Positions 1 through 7,908 of a stretch of DNA of 64,000 nucleotides are shown one piece after another. This DNA comes from CAVVJA01 sp963801715 (GTDB lineage Bacteria; Actinomycetota; Actinomycetes; Mycobacteriales; Jatrophihabitantaceae), in assembly GCA_963801715.1 (NCBI GenBank), contig CAWDGB010000010.1:62001-126000 (forward strand), given 5' to 3'. Both the position numbers and the translations under genes were made by a program. Below the pieces are notes generated by a model that was not told where the DNA came from, did no database searches, and saw nothing but the letters and a program-made list of their open reading frames with translations. How positions within the stretch are numbered: position 1 is the first letter of the stretch; every line of letters begins with the position of its first letter.

Positions 1-1
1 C

Positions 2-751
2 GGCTTCGCTACCTTGGCGTCGCACTTCCCTGACCGCACCGTGGTCACCTACGACCCGCGCGGGCTCGGCCGCAGCACCCGCAATGACGGCCGGGTCGAC
101 CATGCGCCCACGGTCCAGGCGGAGGACGTGCACGCCGTGATCGAGGCGCTTGGGGCCGGTCCGGTCGAGATGTTCGCGAGTAGTGGCGGTGCAGTGACCG
201 CGCTCGCTCTCGTGGCGGCCTACCCCAACGACGTGACCATGTTGGTGGCACACGAGCCGCCGCTCGTCCCGGTGCTGCCCGACGCCGCGGCTGCCGAGCG
301 TGCTCTCGCCCGCGTTCGCGACACGTATGAGGCCAAGGGGTCGGGCGCCGGCATGGCGGCATTCATCGCCATGACGATGTGGCGAGGCCAGTTCACCGAC
401 GACTACTTCGCCCAGCCCGCGCCAGATCCCGCCCAGTTCGGCATGCCGACCGATGACGATGGCTCCCGGGACGATCCGCTGCTGTCCGACCGGTCCTCGG
501 CAGTCAGCAGCTATCGTCCGGACGTCGACGCGCTGGCCGCGGCGCCGACCCGCGTGGTGATCGCAGTAGGCGAGGAGTCCGAAAACACGTTCACCGGACG
601 CACGACGGTGGCCACCGCCGAGCTCCTCGGGCAGCAGGCGACGGTGTTCCCGAGCCACCACGGCGGTTTCGTCGGCGGCGAGTTCGGATACGCCGGCCAA
701 CCCGAAGCCTTCGCGCGGAAGCTGCACGCCGTCCTCGACAACGACAACTAG
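2..751 (+). CDS. alpha/beta hydrolase, 5'-partial
   Basis: Alpha/beta-hydrolase fold protein, cut by the left edge; the frame is open to base 2, so the true start lies outside. Visible fold elements are the strand and oxyanion region VVTYDPRGLGRS, the nucleophile elbow FASSGGA (a GxSxG variant with Ala in the first position), a C-terminal strand VVIAVGEES that would carry the acidic residue, and the terminal SHHGGF supplying the catalytic histidine. The family contains soluble cytoplasmic esterases, haloperoxidase-like enzymes and C-C hydrolases, and the substrate cannot be read from sequence. The next gene on the same strand starts 135 bases downstream, so co-transcription is possible but not shown. 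Confidence 0.85.
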   Translation, partial: GFATLASHFPDRTVVTYDPRGLGRSTRNDGRVDHAPTVQAEDVHAVIEALGAGPVEMFASSGGAVTALALVAAYPNDVTMLVAHEPPLVPVLPDAAAAERALARVRDTYEAKGSGAGMAAFIAMTMWRGQFTDDYFAQPAPDPAQFGMPTDDDGSRDDPLLSDRSSAVSSYRPDVDALAAAPTRVVIAVGEESENTFTGRTTVATAELLGQQATVFPSHHGGFVGGEFGYAGQPEAFARKLHAVLDNDN

Positions 752-886
752 TGTTGCGCGAGGGCCGTGCATTTTGCGGTTAAAGACGCCAGGCGACAAC
801 CATCCGCGTGGGCCGAGATGGGCCGCCGCAATCTGCTCGCCCAGGCAGACAATTCGGCGTGAGCGTCGACCTGTCCGGAGGCTGCG

Positions 887-1246
887 ATGATCGTCAGCGT
901 TTTTGTCCGCCGGCTGAGAGAAGGCTGCAGCTTCCCAGACTTTCTGCGTGAATGGGAAGCCGACATCGGGTTTGGCGTGCCGACACGTGTCTTCAACGCG
1001 GTTAGCCTGGAGGATCCGCGGGAAGTGATCTCCATCGGCTTCGTAGGAGTATCACCGGCCGAGCTCACCGAGGGCCTGGCGGCCGCGAGGGACAGCGAAC
1101 AGGTACGGCACGACCGCATAGACACGGTTATCGAATCGACGACGTTGCGCGCGATGTATCACGTGCAGGCTGAGTACGACTTCACAACCCTCCCGCGACG
1201 CATCGATCTGGCCGACCCAGAAAGCCTGCTCTTCGCATTGCGGTGA
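887..1246 (+). CDS. small conserved-type protein, unknown function
   Basis: A 119-residue protein with a good ribosome binding site (GGAGG, five bases before the ATG). The opening MIVSVFVRRLREGCSF followed by a pattern of alternating strands and helices suggests a dimeric alpha/beta-barrel fold like the antibiotic-biosynthesis monooxygenase/EthD group, but no diagnostic residue is visible. It is followed after 79 bases by a second protein of the same general size and a similar opening (MIARIWRG), so the two may form a pair. No signal peptide or membrane segment. I do not recognise a specific function. Confidence 0.65.
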   Translation: MIVSVFVRRLREGCSFPDFLREWEADIGFGVPTRVFNAVSLEDPREVISIGFVGVSPAELTEGLAAARDSEQVRHDRIDTVIESTTLRAMYHVQAEYDFTTLPRRIDLADPESLLFALR

Positions 1247-1325
1247 GGGGGCCGCCACGCCGTCGCTGCGCTGCCCAAACGTCACTATTGACGATCTGAT
1301 CGAGCTGGCTGAGGAAGGAGAGCTG

Positions 1326-1652
1326 ATGATCGCTCGCATCTGGCGTGGCCTGGTCGCACAGTCAGACGGCGACACGTACGCGCAGTACATGCACGCCACC
1401 GGAATCGCTGGGTACGCGAGTACCGCAGGTAATCGAGGTGTCTGGATGCTCCGCCGCGACTTCGACGACAAGACCGAGTTCGTGATGTTCACGCTGTGGG
1501 ACTCGATGGACGCGGTCAAGGCGTTCGCAGGGGACCGACCGGAGGTCGCCGTCTACTACCCGGAGGATGACCGCTACCTGATCGAACGCGAGGATTTCGT
1601 ATCGCACTACGAAGTCGCCGCACACATACCCGCTCCGCACCAACAGCAATGA
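1326..1652 (+). CDS. antibiotic-biosynthesis monooxygenase-like small protein
   Basis: A 108-residue protein preceded by a strong purine-rich ribosome binding site (gaggaaggag). The start MIARIWRG and the segment TEFVMFTLWDSMDAVKAFAG match the ferredoxin-like dimeric barrel of ABM-domain proteins: first beta strand, then a strand WxxMDAVKAF leading into a helix. Family members are cofactor-free monooxygenases, haem-degrading enzymes or simple stress proteins; the asparagine and histidine sets that mark known enzymes are not recognisable here, so only the fold is claimed. It sits in a short co-directional run with the preceding 119-residue protein and the HIT protein that follows. Confidence 0.7.
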   Translation: MIARIWRGLVAQSDGDTYAQYMHATGIAGYASTAGNRGVWMLRRDFDDKTEFVMFTLWDSMDAVKAFAGDRPEVAVYYPEDDRYLIEREDFVSHYEVAAHIPAPHQQQ

Positions 1653-1683
1653 GCTGAAAGAATGCGGCGGCGAGGAACTACCC

Positions 1684-2118
1684 GTGATCAAGAGAGAAAG
1701 AGGGTCGGCGACACTGGCTCAGCCGTGCATCTTCTGTGACTTGCTGCAGGACTTGAGCCGCTCGCACGTCGTCATGAACGGTCCGGCGTCGGTGGCGGTC
1801 TTGGACGTCAGTCCTGCCTCACCGGGCCATACGCTCGTTATCACGACGGCTCACGTCGAGAGCATCTGGGACCTCGACGACGACACCGCGGCCGCGCTGA
1901 TGGTGACCGTCAAGTCGGTCGCTGGGCTGCTCCGCGAGCGGCTGCGGCCGGACGGGCTCACGGTCCGGCAGAACAACGGCGCGGCGAGCGGGCAACGCAT
2001 CCCGCACCTGCACGTCCACCTGGTTCCCCGGTGGGAGGGGGATGGCCATATCGGGTGGCCTACCGCCAGAACGGAGCCGGTCGACAACGTTGACGTCATG
2101 CGCGCCCTTGGCCGCTAG
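1684..2118 (+). CDS. HIT family hydrolase
   Basis: Histidine-triad protein of 144 residues starting at GTG with an upstream gagga site. The triad HLHVH lies at residues 108-112 (RIPHLHVHLVPR), and the N-terminal CIFC pair at 15-18 resembles the zinc-binding cysteines of Hint/FHIT-like members. HIT proteins hydrolyse nucleoside phosphoramidates, dinucleoside polyphosphates or adenylylated intermediates in the cytoplasm. The length is normal for the family and the C-terminal tail is short. It begins 31 bases after the ABM-like gene, so the two are probably co-transcribed. Natural substrate unknown. Confidence 0.92.
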   Translation: MIKRERGSATLAQPCIFCDLLQDLSRSHVVMNGPASVAVLDVSPASPGHTLVITTAHVESIWDLDDDTAAALMVTVKSVAGLLRERLRPDGLTVRQNNGAASGQRIPHLHVHLVPRWEGDGHIGWPTARTEPVDNVDVMRALGR

Positions 2119-2233
2119 CGTCAAGATTGAGCACGGCTGGGCGAACGCTGACGCGCTGACTCTGCTCGGGCGCACATCTCAACTGCCGGCACGGTCGGTC
2201 CATGTCGTCGGTACCGCGTGATATCGATGGCGG

Positions 2234-2701
2234 ATGTCGAAGGATCTGCTGGTAATCGGCTGGGTGGGAGATGGCGCGTTGCGCATGGAGGTGGCGGAGG
2301 TCGAGCGGCGCGGCACCGAGCTTGTCGGAGAGGGCATGCAGGTGGGTGCCGAGTACGGGCTTTGGTATCGCCTCGAGCCTGGCGTGTTGACGGTCCAGCT
2401 GCTCGGCGAGGCGCCGCGGGTGATCGATCTGGGTGATGCTGATTTCTTCGATCTCGCCTGGTCTCCACTGTTCAATTCGTTGCCGGTGCTGCGTGATGGG
2501 CTCCTCGAGGCGGGTTCGGAACGTACTTATCGGATGCGGTGGGTGGACGTGCCGTCGCTGCAGGCCCAGTTGTCCGAACAGCGATATCACCCGCACGGGG
2601 GCGGAAGAGTTGGGTTTCAGGCGGCAGACTTCACGACCCAGATCCAGTTCGACGAGGACGGCTTCGTCCACATTTACCCAGACCTCGCCCGGCGCATATA
2701 G
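2234..2701 (+). CDS. putative glycolipid-binding domain protein
   Basis: A 155-residue protein whose C-terminal half carries the pattern of the putative glycolipid-binding family (formerly DUF1089): a Trp/Arg-containing strand TYRMRWVDVPSL, a QRY...GGRVGFQA strand pair, and the terminal block DEDGFVHIYPDLARRI. The ATG at 2234 has only a weak upstream GGCGG. The family is common in actinobacteria; its name rests on structure-based inference and no enzymatic activity is established. No signal peptide, so probably cytoplasmic. The next gene is convergent, on the opposite strand. Confidence 0.75.
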   Translation: MSKDLLVIGWVGDGALRMEVAEVERRGTELVGEGMQVGAEYGLWYRLEPGVLTVQLLGEAPRVIDLGDADFFDLAWSPLFNSLPVLRDGLLEAGSERTYRMRWVDVPSLQAQLSEQRYHPHGGGRVGFQAADFTTQIQFDEDGFVHIYPDLARRI

Positions 2702-2744
2702 CTGCTGCAAGTGTGCTCGATAGCAGGCGTGGCGCTCGCGCGGC

Positions 2745-2987
2745 TCAAGGCGACGGCGTTACCGAGTCGCGGTCAGCGTCCTCCTGGGGAACTGGTATTC
2801 GGGGCCGTCCGCGTCTAGGTATCGGTGCGGCGCCCCCGGGCATTCGGCCGGCGTCGGTGAGGGCACGGCGTAGCAGCATGTCGATGTGCGCGTTGAGGCT
2901 GCGGAACTCGTCGTTTGCCCATCGGGCGAGGGCGTCGTGAACGGCGGGGTCGAGCCGGACCAGGACCGGCTTGCGGCCCGTGGTCAC
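2745..2987 (-). CDS. ribbon-helix-helix (Arc/HicB-type) DNA-binding protein
   Basis: An 80-residue protein starting at the GTG of 2985-2987, which overlaps the stop codon of the SPFH gene by four bases (GTGA), so the two are translationally coupled. The first half reads KPVLVRLDPAVHDALARWA and then a second helix DEFRSLNAHIDMLLRRALTDAG: the beta-strand, helix, helix arrangement of Arc/CopG-like repressors and HicB-type antitoxins. The tail is basic and proline-rich (IPRRGRPRIPVP). Its likely role is autoregulation of the SPFH operon through the inverted repeat at 3935-3953. No toxin gene is adjacent, so toxin-antitoxin function is unlikely. Confidence 0.8.
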   Translation of the reverse strand: MTTGRKPVLVRLDPAVHDALARWANDEFRSLNAHIDMLLRRALTDAGRMPGGAAPIPRRGRPRIPVPQEDADRDSVTPSP

Positions 2988-3901
2988 GTGTACAGCGAGC
3001 CGGCGTTGACGATGGGGGAAGCCGGCTGGTCGCCACACAGGACGACCATGAGGTTGCTGACCATCGCGGCCTTGCGTTCTTCGTCGAGCTCGACGATGCC
3101 GCCTTCGCTGAGCGCAGTAAGTGCTTGTTCCACCATGCCGACCGCGCCTTCGACGATGCGGGAGCGCGCAGCGACGACGGCGTTGGCCTGCTGCCGGCGC
3201 AGCATGGCCTGGGCGATCTCGGAGGCATAGGCGAGGTGGCTGATCCGTACCTCGACGATTTCGACGCCAGCGATGACGACGCGCTGCGCGACTTCTTGCG
3301 CGAGCTCGGCGGCGACTAGGTCCGTCGAGCCCCGAAGGGACGTGCCATCGATTGTCGCGTCGTCGTAGGGGTGGGTGGTCGCGACATGTCGTAGCGCAGA
3401 TTCGGCTTGGACTCGAACGAAGTTCAGGTAGTCCTCCACGGCATATAGGGCCCGGGCAGTGTCGGCGACCTGCCATACGACGATCGCGGCGATCTCCACC
3501 GGGTTGCCGTCGGCGTCGTTGACCTTGAGATGATTCGTCTCGAAGTTTCGGACTCGGACGCTCACGTTGCGCCGCACCGTCAACGGCAGCACCCACGACA
3601 GCCCGGGCGCGCGGACCGTACCGGCATAGCGGCCGAAGAACTGAACAACACGGGTCTGCCCGGGTTGCACGATCGCCAGCGACGCCGCCACGACCAGTCC
3701 GATCAGGATCGGGATGGCGATGAGACCTCGGACCGGCGTGTACGCGAGGCCGATGACAGCGCCGACACATGCGAGCACCACGACGACGCCGAGCCAACCG
3801 CTCGCGGAGCGGGCCGGCCGCTCATGAATCTCCACGCGGGCGCCCTGATGGCCGACCGGGGTCGCGCCGGGTTGTTCAGAGATACGTACGGGTGCGGTCA
3901 T
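2984..3901 (-). CDS. SPFH/band 7 domain membrane protein
   Basis: Stomatin/prohibitin-type membrane protein of 305 residues. I chose the ATG at 3901 because GGAGGAAACG lies directly before it; an upstream GTG at 3925 is possible. A cytosolic N-terminus is followed by two hydrophobic segments (about residues 36-54 and 58-78), then the SPFH domain from IVQPGQTRVVQFFGRY onward, including the typical helix VRVQAESALRHVATTHPYD and the coil AQEVAQRVVIAGVEIVEVRIS. Such proteins oligomerise on the inner face of membrane microdomains. The stop overlaps the ribbon-helix-helix gene by four bases. Exact role unknown; likely membrane stress or organisation. Confidence 0.9.
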   Translation of the reverse strand: MTAPVRISEQPGATPVGHQGARVEIHERPARSASGWLGVVVVLACVGAVIGLAYTPVRGLIAIPILIGLVVAASLAIVQPGQTRVVQFFGRYAGTVRAPGLSWVLPLTVRRNVSVRVRNFETNHLKVNDADGNPVEIAAIVVWQVADTARALYAVEDYLNFVRVQAESALRHVATTHPYDDATIDGTSLRGSTDLVAAELAQEVAQRVVIAGVEIVEVRISHLAYASEIAQAMLRRQQANAVVAARSRIVEGAVGMVEQALTALSEGGIVELDEERKAAMVSNLMVVLCGDQPASPIVNAGSLYT

Positions 3902-3934
3902 CGTTTCCTCCATGCCGCTCGACACTCATTAATC

Positions 3935-3953
3935 TGATATCAAATAGATATCA
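3935..3953. promoter_or_regulatory. inverted repeat, candidate operator of the SPFH operon
   Basis: TGATATC - AAATA - GATATCA is a perfect 7-bp inverted repeat with a 5-base spacer inside an unusually AT-rich patch, ending 34 bases before the SPFH start codon. Half-sites of this size and spacing suit a ribbon-helix-helix dimer-of-dimers, and the operon itself encodes such a protein. Operator function is inferred from position and symmetry only. Confidence 0.5.
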
Positions 3954-4009
3954 CATTACTGTTCGTGTTGCAAACCGCTGGAGTGCGCCGGTGGCTCGCC
4001 GGGCTGCGG

Positions 4010-4255
4010 TCAGGGTGTGACGGAGCGCGGGTCGAGGTTCAGTCCGCTCAGCGGGTCCAGCCAGGTGGCTTCACCCCAGAACAAATGCAGAGCCGAACCC
4101 CGCTCGGCGGTAAGCGGAATGTCGCCATGCGGCGACCAAGCGTTCTCCAAGCGGCGGTCCAAGCCCGTGCCGAGGTTGTTCCGACCGGTTTGCTGTCCGA
4201 TCTGGTCACCGCAGACGCGGCCCCGCCGAGCAGGACTCGACGGGCACCAGTCCAA
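4010..4255 (-). pseudogene. degenerate inverted copy of the FWGEATW-tail peptide gene
   Basis: An 81-codon minus-strand frame whose C-terminal 23 residues (FWGEATWLDPLSGLNL, then DPRSVTP) closely match the C-terminus of the secreted peptide encoded divergently at 4267-4524 (FWGEATWFNPLSGLNL, then DRTSVAD). The DNA match is strong over about 60 bases at 4021-4080 (inverted) versus 4451-4512. The upstream part of this frame has no signal peptide, no obvious ribosome binding site and no similarity to the partner, so I read it as a partial, decayed duplicate rather than a working gene. A functional head-to-head gene pair remains possible. Confidence 0.45.
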
Positions 4256-4266
4256 AGGAGCACGTC

Positions 4267-4524
4267 ATGACCGTCATCCGTCGCACCACCAAGTCCATGG
4301 CCACACTGCGCCCACTGCTCGCCACCGCGGTCGCCGCTGTCGCACTCACCGTGCCCAGCCACGCGTCAGCCGGACCTGCGCCAGTCGACGCGCCGGGCGG
4401 CACAACCACGTCCGCTCACATTCCAGCCGCCGGAGGCCGCACCGACGAACAGTTCTGGGGTGAAGCCACCTGGTTCAACCCGTTGAGCGGACTAAACCTC
4501 GACCGAACCTCCGTAGCTGACTAG
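4267..4524 (+). CDS. small secreted protein with FWGEATW C-terminal motif
   Basis: An 85-residue protein with a good ribosome binding site (aaaggag, seven bases before ATG). It opens with a basic region and a hydrophobic core (LRPLLATAVAAVALTV) ending in SHASAG, a convincing Sec signal peptide with cleavage near residue 37. The mature part is short, Gly/Pro/Thr-rich, then ends in FWGEATWFNPLSGLNL plus DRTSVAD. The tail is the only segment duplicated on the other strand at 4010-4080, suggesting it carries the function (a peptide signal, a sorting tag or a binding motif). I do not recognise the family. Confidence 0.65.
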   Translation: MTVIRRTTKSMATLRPLLATAVAAVALTVPSHASAGPAPVDAPGGTTTSAHIPAAGGRTDEQFWGEATWFNPLSGLNLDRTSVAD

Positions 4525-4534
4525 TGCGGGACGG

Positions 4535-5017
4535 TCAGGCAACCGGCTCTAGCAAAACCAACGGGATCTGTCTGCTGGTACGGGCCTGGTAGGCGGCGTA
4601 GTTCTGGTGATCAGCGATGACCAGAGGCCATAGCCGGGCCCGCTCCAGCGGCGAGGCGATACGCGCTCGCATGCGCTGCTTGGCCGCTCCTTTCAGCGCG
4701 ACCTCCACCTCAGGATTCTCCCGCAGGTTCACGAACCACGCCGGGGACCGGTCGTCGCCGCCACGGGATGCCACCACGACCAGAGTCGAGCCGTCCTGCA
4801 CCGGCGAGGTGAGCATCACTGAGTGGGGCCGGCCACGTTGGCGTCCTATCGTGGTGAGTTCGAGCACCGGCATACGCAGCACTTCCCACCCGACACGTCC
4901 GCCGGTGATCTTCAGCAGTCCGCGATGAACGGTATTCATCACCTTGAACCCGAAGTCACTCGGCATACCAACGAATCTAGCGCCGACCCGGCGGTCGAAC
5001 GCGTGAACATTGGTCAT
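4535..5017 (-). CDS. deazaflavin (F420)-dependent nitroreductase-family protein
   Basis: A 160-residue protein of the Ddn/DUF385 type: split beta-barrel with the typical blocks VGWEVLRMPVLELTTIGRQRGRPHSVMLTS (F420-phosphate region, GRxSGxxR-like), a WFVNLRENPEVEV segment and a final helix with Arg/Leu. Characterised relatives in mycobacteria use reduced F420 to reduce nitroimidazoles or quinones, and many have unknown substrates. The start at 5017 lacks a clear ribosome binding site. It is convergent with the small secreted peptide gene, with only ten bases between the stops. A second member of the family is at 25799-26275. Confidence 0.85.
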   Translation of the reverse strand: MTNVHAFDRRVGARFVGMPSDFGFKVMNTVHRGLLKITGGRVGWEVLRMPVLELTTIGRQRGRPHSVMLTSPVQDGSTLVVVASRGGDDRSPAWFVNLRENPEVEVALKGAAKQRMRARIASPLERARLWPLVIADHQNYAAYQARTSRQIPLVLLEPVA

Positions 5018-5069
5018 CGCCAGTAGTCATTGACGTCGGTTGCCCGGGCATAGGGTGGACGATGAAGCC

Positions 5070-5420
5070 ATGAGCCAAGAGCACGAGGTGGGACCCGCAG
5101 CCAATCTGCCGCCCGGGGCGGTGGTTGGAGCCGGACGCTACGCCGTCGGAAACGTCAACGGCGAGCTGTTCGCGGTGTCCCGCCGATGCCGGCACCTGGG
5201 CGCGGACCTGGCCAACGGCACGATCGACGAGCAGGGTCATCTGGTCTGCCCATGGCACCAGTCGGCCTATGACGTCCACACCGGACGGATGGTGCGCGGC
5301 CCGCAAGGCGTCTTCGCGAAGATACCCGGGTTGGATGCCATGTACCGGGCGCTGACTCGAGTTCTGCCGTTGCGCCATGGCCAGGTCATCGAGCGGAACG
5401 GCGACGTATTCGTGCGGTGA
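5070..5420 (+). CDS. Rieske-type [2Fe-2S] ferredoxin
   Basis: A 116-residue Rieske domain protein. The cluster ligands are C40-x-H42 (SRRCRHLGADL) and C60-x2-H63 (LVCPWHQSAYDV), the canonical CxH...CxxH pair, followed by the glycine-rich strand TGRMVRGPQG. No oxygenase catalytic domain follows, so this is a stand-alone electron carrier of the dioxygenase-ferredoxin type. I chose the ATG at 5070; an in-frame TTG at 5040 would add ten residues. No partner oxygenase or reductase is adjacent, so its redox partner is unknown. Confidence 0.88.
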   Translation: MSQEHEVGPAANLPPGAVVGAGRYAVGNVNGELFAVSRRCRHLGADLANGTIDEQGHLVCPWHQSAYDVHTGRMVRGPQGVFAKIPGLDAMYRALTRVLPLRHGQVIERNGDVFVR

Positions 5421-5467
5421 GCCCTTGGCCGCTAGCGGGGCGTGGCCGCACTCGTCAGCGAACGACG

Positions 5468-5839
5468 CTAGCCGGTGTCCCCCTCCTTCGGCACATCGAG
5501 TTCCACTACGTCGGTCTCGGGACGTCTAGCCGAGCGTCGACCGCTCGCCGTTTTCCAATAGGTCTCCTTGCCCAGCAACGACTCCCCGAACCGATCGAAC
5601 TCGGCGATCACCTTTTGGGTTGCCGCGGTCACGGCCTCGCTGGTTCGTTCTCGTAGCTCATCCAGCTGTCGCGTCACTTCACCCTGCACCTGGTCGGCAA
5701 CCTCGTCCTTGGCCAGCTCTCGGAGCTCCTTCCTGGCCTCGCGCACCGCGGCTCGCAGATCCTTCGTCGCGGCGTGCGCCTCACGAATCATCTCGCGGCA
5801 CTCACCAATCGCCGCCTCCAGACGGTCGAGTTCGCTCAT
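5468..5839 (-). CDS. coiled-coil protein, unknown function
   Basis: A 123-residue, highly charged, almost entirely helical protein beginning MSELDRLEAAIGECREMI; heptads of Ala/Leu with Glu/Arg run to about residue 90 (REARKELRELAKDEVADQVQ...LDELRERTSEAV), so a coiled coil is very likely. The C-terminus is short and charged. The ATG at 5839 follows ggggagcaagca, a sensible ribosome binding site; an open frame extends further upstream but lacks protein-like composition. No recognised domain. It is convergent with the Rieske ferredoxin gene. Confidence 0.65.
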   Translation of the reverse strand: MSELDRLEAAIGECREMIREAHAATKDLRAAVREARKELRELAKDEVADQVQGEVTRQLDELRERTSEAVTAATQKVIAEFDRFGESLLGKETYWKTASGRRSARRPETDVVELDVPKEGDTG

Positions 5840-6002
5840 TGCTTGCTCCCCGTTCCTCGGCTGGTGTGGTTCGTCCCATTGTCTGCGGGTGCGGGAGCAG
5901 GTAGCAACGCGGCTTGGCTGCGGTGATTCGGACGAGCACGTCGCTAGTCGTGCCATCGTGCGAGCGAGCGCCGGCTCACTCCATCACGTCATGCTGTGCA
6001 CC

Positions 6003-6752
6003 ATGAAACATCTTGGGATTCTCGCGCACAGCACTGAAGGTGCGGCGTTGTGCTTTCGGGCCTTCTGCCAGGAGGGGTTTGCTGAGCTGGCGCCCAACGA
6101 GCATCCTGACGTGTCCCTGGACTGCATCGCCCTGGCCCGCAGCATGCCTGCCTGGGAGGCCAGGGACTACACCTCGATCCGCGCCACTCTGGCGCTGAGC
6201 GTCCAGCGGCTCGCTGCTGCCGGCGCGGACTACTTCGCCTGTCCGGACAACACGGCGCACATCGCGCTCGAACAACCAGGATCCGAACTTGCCCTCGCCG
6301 GCATGCACATCGCCGAGGTGGTCTGCGGCCAGGCTGCTCGCGATGGGCGCCGACGAGTCGGGGTGCTCGGGACCAAGTACCTCATGGAGATGCCGCTCTA
6401 CCCGCGGGTTCTCGCCGGGCACGGCATTGCGGCCGAACTGCCGGACGATAACGACCGCCGAATCGTCAACGAGATCATCTTCGAGGAACTGGTCAACGGC
6501 GTCTTCACCACAAACTCGCGACGAGAATTCGTACGCATCATCGCGGGATTCGCGGACCGCGGATGCGATGCGGTCGCTCTGGTGTGTACCGAGATCCCGC
6601 TGCTGGTGACACCCGACGCCTCGCCTCTGCCCACGCTGGACTCGACTCGCCTTCTCGCTCGCGCGGCGTTCGACGTCGCGGTTGGACGTCGGGCCATGCC
6701 CACGTGGCGAGGTGGCCCGGTCCGCGACATCGACCGGCTAAGGGCACCATGA
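6003..6752 (+). CDS. aspartate/glutamate racemase-family protein
   Basis: A 249-residue member of the Asp/Glu racemase superfamily (cofactor-independent, two-cysteine). The two catalytic cysteines are visible: C80 in FACPDNTAH and C195 in LVCTEIPLL, in the usual CxNTAH and CTE contexts. A Rossmann-like strand RRVGVLGTKYLM starts the second half. Relatives include aspartate racemase, hydantoin racemase and maleate isomerase. The PDNTAH variant and the size point to amino-acid racemase-like enzymes of uncertain substrate. An in-frame ATG at 5991 would add four residues. It is convergent with the HAF-repeat gene. Confidence 0.85.
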   Translation: MKHLGILAHSTEGAALCFRAFCQEGFAELAPNEHPDVSLDCIALARSMPAWEARDYTSIRATLALSVQRLAAAGADYFACPDNTAHIALEQPGSELALAGMHIAEVVCGQAARDGRRRVGVLGTKYLMEMPLYPRVLAGHGIAAELPDDNDRRIVNEIIFEELVNGVFTTNSRREFVRIIAGFADRGCDAVALVCTEIPLLVTPDASPLPTLDSTRLLARAAFDVAVGRRAMPTWRGGPVRDIDRLRAP

Positions 6753-6803
6753 CAACCAACAGTCCGGAGGCAGCCCGAGTGCGGGAGGCACCAAGGAGTC
6801 AGC

Positions 6804-7727
6804 TCATTGGCCGGTCAGGCCGTGGGCTTCATTTAGCGCATCGGTGTAAACGCCCGTAACTTGGCCACCGTTCTTGATCCGTGTCAGTTGGGTGCCGCGG
6901 GCTCCTGCGACATCCACGGTGCTGAAGGCCCCGTCGGTGTAAATGAAGCCGTGGCTGTTGCCTGCGGCGTCGCTGTAAAAGCCAGCGATCTCCCCGGTGT
7001 CGTTGATGCCGAAGGCGCTCGTGCTGTTCGCGAGCGGAAAGTTGATGGCCGTGAAAACGCCAGCCTGACGCAGGAAGCCGTGCGATCCCGTTGCGTCAGA
7101 CCACACTCCGACGACGTCGCCGGCGGCGTTGATCCCAGCGGCCGCGGTCGTGGTGGCTCCGGGAAAGTCGATGGCGGTGAAGGTACCGCCGCTGCTGACG
7201 AATCCGTGCTCGTTGTTGGCCGCGTCGACGTAGAGGCCGACGATCTGACCGGCGTCGTTGACACCGATAGCTTGCGTCCCGCTGGCGCCAGGGAAGTCGA
7301 CGTTGCTGAACGTCCCGCCATTGTTCGTAAAGCCGCGCAGCACGCCCCCCAGGTCCTCGTAAGCCCCGACAATCAGGGCGGTTGCATTGATGCCCGTCGC
7401 GATGCTCAAGGTCGAGCTTGGAACAGTGAGAATCTGGTAGATCCCGCCGATGAAAGTAAACGCGGTCAGTGGCGAGTTGCTACTGGGATCGAACGCGAAC
7501 GCGCCGACCGCGGTGGGGCCGTCACTGTCGAAAACCAGGGACTCGGCGGCGCCCGGATAGTCGACGCTCGCAAACGCATAGACCTTCGCCTCAGCCAGCC
7601 CTTGCGCCACGGCGTCGTCGGCGGGCGCCATTGTGCGTTCGAGTCCTGTGCTTGGCCGAAGATCCAGTAGTCCGCGCAGGACGGGCCGGCCCGGTCGGTG
7701 TGGTGATGACGGTTCCGTCGTCGTCAT
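6804..7727 (-). CDS. HAF-repeat (beta-propeller-like) protein
   Basis: About 307 residues, dominated from residue 45 onward by five or six copies of a repeat of about 41 residues with the pattern GINDAGQIVGLYVDAANN, then HGF, then GGTFTAIDFPGA. These are HAF-type extracellular repeats, predicted to fold as propeller blades. Internal repeats are highly similar, so expansion by duplication is likely. The N-terminus (MTTTEPSSPHRPGRP) is not a classical signal peptide, although such proteins are usually extracellular. The start at 7727 was chosen; an ATG six bases upstream is equally possible. Function unknown, probably binding. Confidence 0.75.
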   Translation of the reverse strand: MTTTEPSSPHRPGRPVLRGLLDLRPSTGLERTMAPADDAVAQGLAEAKVYAFASVDYPGAAESLVFDSDGPTAVGAFAFDPSSNSPLTAFTFIGGIYQILTVPSSTLSIATGINATALIVGAYEDLGGVLRGFTNNGGTFSNVDFPGASGTQAIGVNDAGQIVGLYVDAANNEHGFVSSGGTFTAIDFPGATTTAAAGINAAGDVVGVWSDATGSHGFLRQAGVFTAINFPLANSTSAFGINDTGEIAGFYSDAAGNSHGFIYTDGAFSTVDVAGARGTQLTRIKNGGQVTGVYTDALNEAHGLTGQ

Positions 7728-7908
7728 GTCCATCCCTCGAACTGGTGGGTGCCGCGGCGCGCGCAAATGTCTGGACCTCCGGTCGCAAGGATCCGTCGCG
7801 CGCCTGGCGGCTGAGCATAGCCTCCGTCCGACGTCTCGACCGGACTCAGATTGGTGTCACGGCCTGGAATGTCCGCGATCTTGGGCTGGGGCGGGCACAC
7901 TGTCGGAC

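Noticed and set aside
2745..2987. Toxin-antitoxin module
   Set aside because: The ribbon-helix-helix protein is paired with an SPFH membrane protein, not with a small toxin.
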